Positions 47,857 to 56,448 of a stretch of 64,000 nt of DNA are shown in pieces; within the stretch, counting starts at the first letter, position 1, and each line of letters begins with the position of its first letter. The stretch lies in contig CAWESK010000013.1 in assembly GCA_963811685.1 (NCBI GenBank), positions 92,402-156,401 of the forward strand, in the 5' to 3' direction. The notes under the pieces were generated by a model. It was not told the origin of the DNA, did no database searches, and saw only the letters and a list, made by a program, of their open reading frames with translations. The DNA is from CAIWHR01 sp963811685 (GTDB taxonomy: Bacteria > Pseudomonadota > Gammaproteobacteria > Burkholderiales > Casimicrobiaceae). The position numbers and the translations under genes are program-made.

Positions 47857-48912
47857 GTGCCCGAGCGACGCGATACTCCAAGCAGAGTGGCGCAGCCCTG
47901 GGCTGACGAGGCCAGCACACTGTTTGCGTCGAGAGCCTGGTTCGACCACTGGCTGGCGGCGTTCGGCGATGCGAGCTCGGGGCGATGGTCGTCGGGGCCA
48001 GGCGAGTTGGATTACGAGGTTCCGTATCGAATCGAGCGCCGTCGATTCGGGCCTGTTGCGTTGCGCGTGGCCGTGGGCGCCACGAACTCCCATACGCCCC
48101 GGTTCGATCTCGTGGGTGGAGGCACTCCGAGCGCTGCGGATGCGCTTCGCATGATGAAGGAGCTGGGCGTTTCCGTCCTGATATTTCCCTTCGTCTCACT
48201 GGACTCGAAGCTTGCGAAGGCACTTGGCCCCCCGACACGCGGATTCGGCACATTCGTCGATGCTTGCGAGGTGGCGTCCGTCATCGATTGCACAGGGCAC
48301 TGGGATGCCTATGTGGAAAGCCGGAAGACACGGGCCGCCGAGTGGCGCGCAAAGGAACGGCGAGCACTGAAAGCCGGCAACCGCTTTCAGGTCGTCTCGT
48401 CCGCGGACGATCTCGCGCGTGTCTGGGACGACGTGCTCGCCGTCGAGGCATCGGGCTGGAAAGGCCGTGAAGGCACGGCGATACGGCAGGTGCCGCAGAC
48501 GAAGAAATTCTACGATGGGGTATGCCGGGAGCTCACGATCGGCGGGAAGCTGCGCCTTTTCCTGCAGTGGCGCGGCGACAGGATCATTGCGTTCCACTTG
48601 TGCACGCTGCACGGAGGGCGCTTGAGCAGCCTCAAGAGCGGATACGCCGAGGAGTTCGCGAAGGAGTCGCCCGGTCAGGTCGTCCGGTGGTGGATGGTGA
48701 AGTGGGCATTCGAGAATCCCGACGTCCGCGTCCTTGATTTTCTGGGTCCCGTGACGCAGACGAAGCGGCAGTGGGCCACGGGATACGAGGAGCTGTTCAC
48801 CTTCTATGCATTTCGACGAAGCGCGGCAGGCGCGGCCGGATGGTTTCGCTGGTCGGCCGGTCCCCGAATCAAGCAATGGTGGAAGCGCATCTCGACCGAA
48901 GAAAGCGGATAG
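47857..48912 (+). CDS. FemAB/GNAT-fold (Acetyltransf_6, CelD/BcsL-like) transferase, tandem copy 1
   Basis: 351 residues from GTG 47857. Early segment STLFASRAWFDHWLAAFG; an ERRALKAGNRFQVVSS helix; then the GNAT-type core with DDVLAVEASGWKGREGTAIR, RLFLQWRGDRIIAFHLCTL, a conserved YAEEFAKESPGQV motif and RVLDFLGPVTQTKRQWATGY. Proteins of this kind transfer acyl or aminoacyl groups. It follows the selA-like gene by 126 bases on the same strand and is clearly paralogous to the next gene. No signal peptide, so it acts in the cytoplasm. Confidence 0.85.
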   Translation: MPERRDTPSRVAQPWADEASTLFASRAWFDHWLAAFGDASSGRWSSGPGELDYEVPYRIERRRFGPVALRVAVGATNSHTPRFDLVGGGTPSAADALRMMKELGVSVLIFPFVSLDSKLAKALGPPTRGFGTFVDACEVASVIDCTGHWDAYVESRKTRAAEWRAKERRALKAGNRFQVVSSADDLARVWDDVLAVEASGWKGREGTAIRQVPQTKKFYDGVCRELTIGGKLRLFLQWRGDRIIAFHLCTLHGGRLSSLKSGYAEEFAKESPGQVVRWWMVKWAFENPDVRVLDFLGPVTQTKRQWATGYEELFTFYAFRRSAAGAAGWFRWSAGPRIKQWWKRISTEESG

Positions 48913-49056
48913 CGCGATCGAGACGCCGGAACAGGAACGAACGTGACGATGTGAACGACTGATTGCGGAGTACAACAATAAGAACCGGGCACAGAGCTTG
49001 CTAGAGCTGCATCGAAGCGGCCAGTTGTTGTCCGTGCTCCAGGGAGAGCAGCAATC

Positions 49057-50298
49057 TTGTTCACCGCGCAGCGGGATGTTTACCCCGCGGGCCATTTCTC
49101 GTCCTTCGTTCGGGCATCGACCGCGGAATGTCCGCATTCCGATCGTCGATGGGCCGACGATCGAAGCACGCTATTCGCGTCCAGAGCCTGGTTCGACCAC
49201 TGGCTGGCCGCGTTCGGCACTGCCGATTCGGGTCTGTGGTCTCCGCGCCACAGCGAGTCGGACTACCAGATTCCGTATCGGATCGAATCCCGCCGCGTCG
49301 GTCCGGTCTCGTTGCGCGTGGCGGTGGGGGCAGCCAACTCCTACACACCCCAGTTCGACATCGTCGGCACCGGCGCCGCCAGCATCGCTGATCTGCAGCG
49401 CATGATGAGGGAGCTGCGTGTTTCGGCGCTGATATTTCCCTTCGTCTCGCGGCACTCGATGATTGCCCGGATTCATTCCGGTTCGGCCCGCACGTTCGGC
49501 ACATTCCTCGACGCCTGCGAGACGGCGGCCACCGTCGACAGCACGGGAAGCTGGAATGCCTACGTGAAAAGCCGCGGCAAGGCGCGGGCGACCGCATGGC
49601 GGTACAACGAGCGCAGAGCGCTCAAGGCCGGGGGCAGCTTCGAGGTTCTGGTGAGCTGGGACGACGTGGCGCGCGTCTGGGACGACATTCTGGCGGTCGA
49701 GGCATCCGGCTGGAAGGGCCGTGGCGGTACCGCAATCCGCCAGGTGCCCGAGGCCCGAACGTTCTACGAGAAACTGTGCCGGGATTTGGCCGATGCAGGA
49801 AAGTTGCGCGTCTTCCTGCACTGGCGCGACGACCGGATCATCGCCTTCAAAGTGTGCACCCTGCACGCCGGGCGCTTGAGCAGCCTCAAGATCGGCTATC
49901 GCGAGGAATTTTCCAGGGACTCGCCGGGCCAGGTATTGCGCTACTGGGCTGTGAAATGGGCCTTCGAGCAGCCCGACGTTGCGCTTTTCGACATGCTCGG
50001 TCCGCTGTCGGACGACAAGCTCCGGTTTTCGACCGCGCTCGAGGAGCTGCACTCGCTGTACGTCTTTGCCCCCAACGTCGGAGGCGCGCTCGCATTGCTG
50101 CGGTGGTCGGTCGGGCCCCGGCTCAAGCAATGGTGTCGGTCGGTGTCGACCCAAAGAATACGGCGCTTCGAGGCAAACCCGCTACAGGAGCGCCTCGAGC
50201 TGTGCCGCAAGCATCACCGTAAGATTTTCGCGACTGTAGCGGGAAACCTCAGGAGGAAGCTGTGGCGACATCGTCGAATCGTGTCGCTGTCGATATAA
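49057..50298 (+). CDS. FemAB/GNAT-fold transferase, tandem copy 2
   Basis: 413 residues. Clear paralogue of the preceding gene: it repeats STLFASRAWFDHWLAAFG exactly and keeps DDILAVEASGWKGRGGTAIR, FREEF-like YREEFSRDSPGQV and LFDMLGPLSDDKLRF. Whereas copy 1 ends just after the PRIKQWW helix, copy 2 runs on for some 45 residues rich in Arg and Leu and overlaps the 3' end of a convergent glycosyltransferase by 117 bases, suggesting a lost stop codon. The true start is uncertain; the conserved part begins at about residue 37. Confidence 0.84.
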   Translation: MFTAQRDVYPAGHFSSFVRASTAECPHSDRRWADDRSTLFASRAWFDHWLAAFGTADSGLWSPRHSESDYQIPYRIESRRVGPVSLRVAVGAANSYTPQFDIVGTGAASIADLQRMMRELRVSALIFPFVSRHSMIARIHSGSARTFGTFLDACETAATVDSTGSWNAYVKSRGKARATAWRYNERRALKAGGSFEVLVSWDDVARVWDDILAVEASGWKGRGGTAIRQVPEARTFYEKLCRDLADAGKLRVFLHWRDDRIIAFKVCTLHAGRLSSLKIGYREEFSRDSPGQVLRYWAVKWAFEQPDVALFDMLGPLSDDKLRFSTALEELHSLYVFAPNVGGALALLRWSVGPRLKQWCRSVSTQRIRRFEANPLQERLELCRKHHRKIFATVAGNLRRKLWRHRRIVSLSI

Positions 50299-51501
50299 CT
50301 GCCCAAGGCGTTCGGCAACGCGATCGGTGTCACGCGGCGAAATCGGCTCGCAGCCCTGCACTTCCCGCAAAAGCTCGGCGACGGCTCCGCCTTCCACCAG
50401 CGGCAGCATCGGCTTGCCGAGCCTCAGGTACTCGTAGACCTTGGCGGGAACCTGCATCGACGTCCAGTCTTCCCGGGCGTCGTCGCCAGCTCGCTGCTCC
50501 TGATCGCTGAGCACGACCAATACGTCAGCGCCTGCCACCCGGTTCAGCGCCTCCCGACGTGGGATTCTCGCAGCGACGACCTCGGCGACCGACCTCAGGC
50601 CGAATTCATCCAGATCGGTACCGAACTCCGGGGAGAGTCCGTACTTTCCACTCCCGAGAAACGTGAGGAGCAGGTCGTCGGCCCGAAGCTTGCCGCCTTT
50701 GATCGCGGTGGCGACGGCCGCCAAGAGTGGACGCGGATTTCGATTCTCGCGGTCGAGCGTGCCCGGATAGATGATATGGAATTTGTCGCTGCGCACCGGC
50801 TCGAGAGCGGCAAATTCAGGTTCGTCGTATCCGTTGGTGATGGTGACGAAGCGCGACGCGTCGATATTCGGATAGCTCTTGAGGAAATGCCGCCGCATCG
50901 CCGGCGTATTGCAGATGATCCGATCGGCGGCCACGACGACCGCCTTTTCGAGCCGCGAGTCCAGCCAATCCCGCAGCCGCGCGCCGGAGTCCACCGCCCA
51001 TGGATCCCGGAAATCGGCGATCCACGGCAAGCCGAATCGTTTCTTCAGGCGAAGGCCGATCAGGTGAGCCGACGGCATTGGATATGTCGAGTAGATTGCG
51101 TCCACTCGGAATCGGCGTATCGCCTGGGCGCCGGCCCGCGTCCCGGAAAGGACCCAGGTCCAGTATCGATCCGGGATTCCCAGCCAGCCCGGGTAGAGGC
51201 CGCGAAATCCAAAGATCGATTTGGCGTCCCGGGCCCAGACACGCTCGACCGTGACCTCGCTCGGAATCGAGGATGCGCCCGCGGGGTCCAGGCTCCTGTA
51301 CAGGTTCGCAGGAACCGAGATCACATGCGATCGCCAGCCATGCCGCAGCAGATACTCGGTGAACTTGAACGTGCGAAGAACTCCGGTGCTCGTGTTGTCC
51401 GGCGGGTAATGGAACGCGATGACCAGCAGATTGCGAAAGTCCGCCGTGGGACGGGTATCGTCTTCGCGTAGATCCGCTCTCGATTCCAATTTCCGGTCCA
51501 T
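50182..51501 (-). CDS. Glycosyltransferase family 4-like protein
   Basis: 439 residues, intact. N-terminal Rossmann half with LLVIAFHYPPDNTSTGVLRT and WIADFRDPWAVDSG, both typical of GT4-type enzymes of cell-surface polymer loci; second half with IIYPGTLDRENRNPRPLL and the donor site AKVYEYLRLGKPMLPLVEGG. It reads against the FemAB-like pair and overlaps the end of copy 2. Likely acts on the same surface polymer. Confidence 0.9.
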   Translation of the reverse strand: MDRKLESRADLREDDTRPTADFRNLLVIAFHYPPDNTSTGVLRTFKFTEYLLRHGWRSHVISVPANLYRSLDPAGASSIPSEVTVERVWARDAKSIFGFRGLYPGWLGIPDRYWTWVLSGTRAGAQAIRRFRVDAIYSTYPMPSAHLIGLRLKKRFGLPWIADFRDPWAVDSGARLRDWLDSRLEKAVVVAADRIICNTPAMRRHFLKSYPNIDASRFVTITNGYDEPEFAALEPVRSDKFHIIYPGTLDRENRNPRPLLAAVATAIKGGKLRADDLLLTFLGSGKYGLSPEFGTDLDEFGLRSVAEVVAARIPRREALNRVAGADVLVVLSDQEQRAGDDAREDWTSMQVPAKVYEYLRLGKPMLPLVEGGAVAELLREVQGCEPISPRDTDRVAERLGQLYRQRHDSTMSPQLPPEVSRYSRENLTVMLAAQLEALL

Positions 51502-51585
51502 GCGTGGAGACTGCCGTCGCGGGCAGCCGCTTGCGTCGTCGATTGTCTGTTGCGCTCAGAGGGAGGGTAAACAAACGCAAGGCAT

Positions 51586-52530
51586 ATGACCAGTGCCCGC
51601 TATGATACGGCTTTCGATGCAGTTCTAGGACCACCGAGCGAAGCGTGTCACATTGCGAGGCGGGCGGGATCGAGTCACCCGCCGCCCAAGCCGATCGACT
51701 CGAATCCAAACGCCGCGGGAGAGACTCGCGTGGGGCATCGCAACGACAACAGACCGACCACGAAACCTTCGAAGTCATCGTGGCGCGCGCGATTCGAGGA
51801 GTTCGCCGCCGACCGCGACGATGACGCCGGTATCGCCGGATGGAAGACCTCCGGCCTGGAAGCACGCCTGCGGCGATTCATCGGCCTCTGGAAACTTCGC
51901 AAGAGCGGGGAACGTTGGCTCGATGCGGGTTGCGGTGCGGGAACCTACACGCGTCTTCTACGAGCGCAGGGGATCCAAGTCGTTGGCATCGACTATTCGT
52001 TGCCCACAATTCTGAAGGCGCGAGCACGCAGCGAGCCCGATATTGCGTACGTCATCGCGGACGTGCGTCGCCTGCCGTTGCGACCGCAGTCGTTCGACGG
52101 TGTCCTGTGTTTCGGCGTCATGCAGGCGCTTGGGGACGCCGCGCCGGCGATAGGCGAACTCGCGATCCAGACAGCGCCCGCCGGCCAACTGTGGGTTGAC
52201 GCGTTGAATCGATGGTGCGTCGTTCACGCATGGGAACTCTTGCGGCGCAGCTTCAGCGGGAAGCCCATCCATCTTCGATACGACTCGCCTAGGGTGATTC
52301 GGCAGATCATGGTCTCGCATGGTCTGAGAAATGTCACGATTCATTGGATGCCGATCGTTCCCGCACGCTGGCCGCGCCTTCAGCGCATGGTCGAAGGTAC
52401 CGGTTGCTCGATGGATTTTCAGGAACGTCCCGCTCGCGGGCCTGATCTTCTGTCACGCGTTCATCGTCTACGGAGAGAGACCCGCAGGACCGCCCGCATG
52501 ATCGAGCATCACCTCCGTGGCATGTCCTAA
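51586..52530 (+). CDS. SAM-dependent methyltransferase
   Basis: Up to 314 residues. The conserved part starts near residue 65; the first 48 residues look non-coding, and GTG 51730 is a good alternative start. SAM motif I is WLDAGCGAGTYTRLL, with VVGIDYS as acidic motif II and FDGVLCFGVMQALGDAAPAI as motif IV. Class I Methyltransf_11-like. It is divergent from the glycosyltransferase at 51501, so the 84-base gap must hold both promoters. Substrate unknown. Confidence 0.85.
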   Translation: MTSARYDTAFDAVLGPPSEACHIARRAGSSHPPPKPIDSNPNAAGETRVGHRNDNRPTTKPSKSSWRARFEEFAADRDDDAGIAGWKTSGLEARLRRFIGLWKLRKSGERWLDAGCGAGTYTRLLRAQGIQVVGIDYSLPTILKARARSEPDIAYVIADVRRLPLRPQSFDGVLCFGVMQALGDAAPAIGELAIQTAPAGQLWVDALNRWCVVHAWELLRRSFSGKPIHLRYDSPRVIRQIMVSHGLRNVTIHWMPIVPARWPRLQRMVEGTGCSMDFQERPARGPDLLSRVHRLRRETRRTARMIEHHLRGMS

Positions 52531-52546
52531 GCATGTGTTAGCCCAT

Positions 52547-54390
52547 TCAGGCCCGGCGGTCGACGTGATTCTGGAACCAGAGCTCGAGCATCATCAGGAT
52601 CCATACGAGCGTCCCGTAGTACCCAGCGTGCGTCGCGAGGTGCTGGGTTAACAGCGCATCGATCATTTCGCTCCGCACGATCCGGCGCCGCTTCAACGCG
52701 GCAAGCGAGTCGCCCGCGAGCTCGCGCAGCGGCGCGTAAGTCTGCAGCCACACCCCCGCCGGAAGGCCAAACCCGTGCTTTTTCTTGGCCAGGATTTCGG
52801 CCGGCAGGAACCCGCGCAGCGCCTCCTTGAAGAAATAGCGAAGCTTAGTGCCGCGCAGCTTGAAATCCGGCGGCAGCGCGCCGGCGAAATCGACGACCGT
52901 TTCGTGCAGCAGCGGGAACGCCACGTCGATGCCCGCGGCGTCGCACATGCGCGTGACTTTCGGAAGATCGTTGTCGTAAAGCGTGAACTTGAGGTCGAGT
53001 GCAAGCATCCGATTGATCAGGCTTTGCGCCGCAACGCCATCGTAGACTTCCTTCATCAGCGCGAGCGGACGACCGGGTCGATGCCCGCAAGGAAGTCCGC
53101 TTCGAGAAGGTTTGCGGCACCCAAGCGCTCGAGCAGGTTGTAGCTCTCGTAGCGCTCGGGCATCGGCAGTCTTGCCTGGGCGACGTAGCTGCGGGCCTTC
53201 CGAAGCACAGGTATGCGCTCGATTCCTGGGAGACCGAGCAGCAGCGGTTCGATCCCGCGGGCGCGGATCGCCTGGGGCAAGCGGCTGTAGAGGGAGAACT
53301 GGTACTGCCTGGCGTAACGCGAGTTGCCGCCGAAGAGCTCGTCGCCGCCGTCTCCGCCAAGCATTCGCGTCACACCATCCTCACGCGCGAGCTTGGCGCA
53401 GAAGTACGTCGGAATCGCCGAGGCATTTCCGAACGGCTGGCCGTAGGCCGCGGCGACGATCGGAATCGCCTCGACGACATCCGCGGGCGTCACGTAATAC
53501 TCGTGATGATCGGTGCGGAAATGCCGCGCCGCGATGCGCGCATAAGCCATCTCGTCGTAGCCGGCGGCTTCGAAGCCGATCGAGTAGGTGCGCGCCGGCG
53601 CGCCCGTGACCTCGCCCAGAATTCCCGAGACGGTCGAACTGTCCGTGCCGCCGCTCAAGAATGTTCCGCACGCACCGCCGGCAAAGGCGCCGACACCCTG
53701 ACGCAGAGCGCTGCGAAATTCGGGCGTGAGCTCGGAAACCGTGCACTGTGCGGTCTTCGCTGAACGTCGGCATCCAGTAAGGCTTGGTGGCGACAGCGCC
53801 GCGACTCGCCTGCAGGTAATGGCCCGGAAGGACACGCGAATGCCCCGTAAACACCGTTTGGGGACCCGGCACCATATGGCAATACATGAAGTTGTAGATC
53901 CCCTGCGGATCCACCTGCTTCCTGGCGGCGGGGTGTTCGGCAAGAGCATCCGAATCCGGACCGAAGACCAGGACCTCACGGTCAGCGCAATAGACGCAGA
54001 TTCGCGGATCCCGATCCGGTCGATCGCGAGCAGGACCTCGGCCTTGTCCGCGTCGATCAATGCGATCGCAAAATCTCCGCGTACCGAATCGAGCGCACGA
54101 ACCCCGACCGTGCGATAGGCCCGGGCGAAGCGCTCGCAAAAAGCTTCCGTCGACGCCGCATGATTGCCGCCGTCGTGCCACAGCGGATGGCCATGGAACG
54201 CGATCCGGAGCGGACCGAACTCGCCGGCGAATGCTGTCCCCGCGGGACCGCTGGCGCCGAGCGCGAATCCGGGACCCATCACGGAAAAAGCGGGATTCGG
54301 GACGGGTCCCGCGACACGGCTTTGCATTGACGCCATGGTTTGCCGCGCGTCGCCGTCGATCGGGCCGAGCCAGCCGTAGACGCCGCTCAT
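52547..54390 (-). CDS. AsnB-like amidotransferase 3 lacking the glutaminase cysteine (several frameshifts)
   Basis: Begins MSGVYGWLGPIDG at 54390: Ser replaces the catalytic Cys2 of the glutaminase, so glutamine hydrolysis is not expected. Breaks near 53990-54006 (two bases), 53746 and about 53051 are healed to give VYCADREVLVFGPDSDALAE, YNFMYCHMVPGPQTVF, TVSELTPEFRSALRQG and then LMKEVYDGVAAQ. The synthetase PP-loop TFLSGGTDSSTVSG is intact, as is GGDGGDELFGGNSRY. It may use free ammonia or an amine nucleophile, as beta-lactam synthetase-type relatives do (inference). It overlaps the upstream FemAB-like gene by four bases. Confidence 0.86.
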
Positions 54391-55577
54391 CGCGCGCCGC
54401 CGTGCGCCGCGTTATCGCCGGGTCGCGAAGTCCGGAAGGGCTCGCGAAGGCGGCGCAGAACCGGCTTGATGCCAAGCTGCCACGCGGCAAGCACGCGGCC
54501 CCGCGCGCTGGGACTGAAGGCGACCAATGAACCGACCGGCTCCGATTGGTCCGTCCACCTGAACTTGTAGGGATTGTCGCCGGGCCCCATGTAGTAACGG
54601 TCGAGGCCACGGCCGAACAATCGCTCGAGGAGCACGCGGTTCAAGTGGGATCCGGGCGATATCTCGTCGCGGCTCGCGTCGAAATCCGACCGCAGCGCGT
54701 AAACATTGCCGCCGGCAACGAGCTGATATTCCATGGCGAGCGGATTGCCGTCGAGGGCAAGCACCCAGATCGAAAGCCAGCCCGCCTCGTGGGCGAGCTG
54801 TGAGAGCCGCCGGATGAATGCCTGCGGACCTTGATTGTCGAGCGAGTTCGCCGTGCGCGTCTTCCAGCTCCGCGCCGAGATGCCGATGACGTCGTCTACG
54901 AAGCGCTCCATCGCGGATGCATCCCCCGTTCCCGGCGCGAGCCAGTTCACCCGGACCTCGCCCGCCTTGGCGATCCGGTTGGCGCACAGGTTGTTCGCCT
55001 TCTTCAGGCTCCGGCTCCGCGTCGCATAGTAGCCATCCCACGTCGCCTCGAGCGGAATGTAGGCGTTTCCGGTTGCGAACGATACGCGGCACGCAATGCG
55101 TTGGCCGGTGAACGCACGCGCGAGCTCGTTCGCCGCGATCGCGTCTTCTCGAAGGTAGCCGAGGCGCAGGACGTCCCAGTCGTCGCGCCGCAGGACCAGC
55201 TCGCTGACAAATGCGGTTACCGCTTCTGCGCGATGCTCGTCGGATGCGACGATGTCACAAAACTGCGTATCGGGTACTGTAAGGAAATCGAGCTCACGCC
55301 CTCTGGCGCCGCCTCGCTTGGCGCGCACGAGGGGCAAAGCGGCCGCCAGCCGGTCGTGGTAGAAAAGGCAGAGCACGAACAGATCCGCCGTTTCCCGCCG
55401 CCACTGCCAGGCCGCGTCGAACCACTCGTGCGTCAGGAAGACCTCGTCTCGCTGCCGGCCCCGAAGCAGGGCATTCCAGTCGGCTCGGAGCGCGGCAAAT
55501 TCATCGGCGCGTACCAATGTGCGTACTTCGAATTTGCCGCCTGGCCGGTGATTTCCATTCGCCGGTCGCGCGGTCAT
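54387..55577 (-). CDS. FemAB-like GNAT-fold transferase (Acetyltransf_6)
   Basis: 396 residues from ATG 55577. Segments: FLTHEWFDAAWQWRRETADL, TVPDTQFCDIVASDEH, RSLKKANNLCANRIAKAG, DDVIGISARSWKTRTANSL and FRWTDQSEPVGSLVAFSP. The fold is that of cytoplasmic CelD/BcsL/FemAB-like acyl or aminoacyl transferases. It is a more distant relative of the tandem pair at 47857-50298. It is translationally coupled to the amidotransferase downstream. A start further upstream (55748) would add a very Arg-rich, improbable extension. Confidence 0.84.
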   Translation of the reverse strand: MTARPANGNHRPGGKFEVRTLVRADEFAALRADWNALLRGRQRDEVFLTHEWFDAAWQWRRETADLFVLCLFYHDRLAAALPLVRAKRGGARGRELDFLTVPDTQFCDIVASDEHRAEAVTAFVSELVLRRDDWDVLRLGYLREDAIAANELARAFTGQRIACRVSFATGNAYIPLEATWDGYYATRSRSLKKANNLCANRIAKAGEVRVNWLAPGTGDASAMERFVDDVIGISARSWKTRTANSLDNQGPQAFIRRLSQLAHEAGWLSIWVLALDGNPLAMEYQLVAGGNVYALRSDFDASRDEISPGSHLNRVLLERLFGRGLDRYYMGPGDNPYKFRWTDQSEPVGSLVAFSPSARGRVLAAWQLGIKPVLRRLREPFRTSRPGDNAAHGGAR

Positions 55578-55644
55578 CGGGGTAGCCACTCGATGTCGCT
55601 TCAGTGTTGCGAGCGCGGAAGGTCTCGAGGGCCGTTCCTTCGAC

Positions 55645-56340
55645 TTACTTCGGCGAGCTCTTTTCGGAACCGGACTCGGTGGACGACGGCGGCGGTGGTG
55701 GATTGTCGGTCGACTTGTCCTGCGGCGGCTGCGCAGGCGCCGGCGCAAGCGCCTGCCAGTGGCCTGCGCTCTTCAGGCGATCGCGAAGTCCGGGGGGCGG
55801 CGCAGCCGAGTGCGTAGGCCTTTTGCGCATGCTCATTCGCGAGCTCGTATTGCCCGCTGTCGAGATAGGCGAGCGCGATGTTGTAGTTGGCATTTACCGA
55901 ATTGGGATCGATCGCGAGAGCGCGCTTGAAGCTTTCGATGGCGGCGGAACTCGCTTTCGTTCGCTCCTGGTGTATGCCGATGATCACGAACGTCGCGGGA
56001 ATCTTGGGGTTGCGGGCGATGGCCCGGTTGAAGACCTCGTCGACATCGCACTTCGGCGACTTCCAGGTTTCGCACAATTCCGCCATCAGCAGCAGCACGC
56101 GGGGATGGTTGGGAAAGTAATTGAGGATGAACTGGAAGTCGGCACTGAGCAGCGATATAGTGCTTCGCCTTTAACTCTTCTTCGCCCAGGCCAAGGTGGT
56201 GAAGCTCCACGGTGGCCAGAGTACCTCTGTCGACGTTGGTGTAGTAGTCGTTGTTCGCAGCTGATCTTGACCGGGGCCGACAGCGCCGAGAACGAAGCGA
56301 ATGCAACGATGGGTACGACAACGATCGGGACTAGGCGCAT
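55645..56340 (-). CDS. Exported TPR protein (three frameshifts)
   Basis: Signal peptide-like N-terminus VPIVVVPIVAFASFSALSAP. Repaired by one-base deletions near 56258, 56149 and 55809 it reads ANNDYYTNVDRGTLATVELH, LLSADFQFILNYFPNHPRVL, then TPR units (AAIESFKRALAIDPNSVNAN, IALAYLDSGQYELANEHAQK), APPPGLRDRLKSAG and a Pro/Ser tail. About 230 residues. Periplasmic TPR scaffolds of this sort occur in polysaccharide assembly clusters. Partner unknown. Confidence 0.75.
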
Positions 56341-56448
56341 GGTCAGAGACCTTGGCTGTTCGCAAATAAAAGTCTGGGGGAAAATGCTAGCACACGTGGT
56401 GCCAAGCTATCGTGGCGCCGCAAACCATCCCGCGTCTCACAGCCCCGG

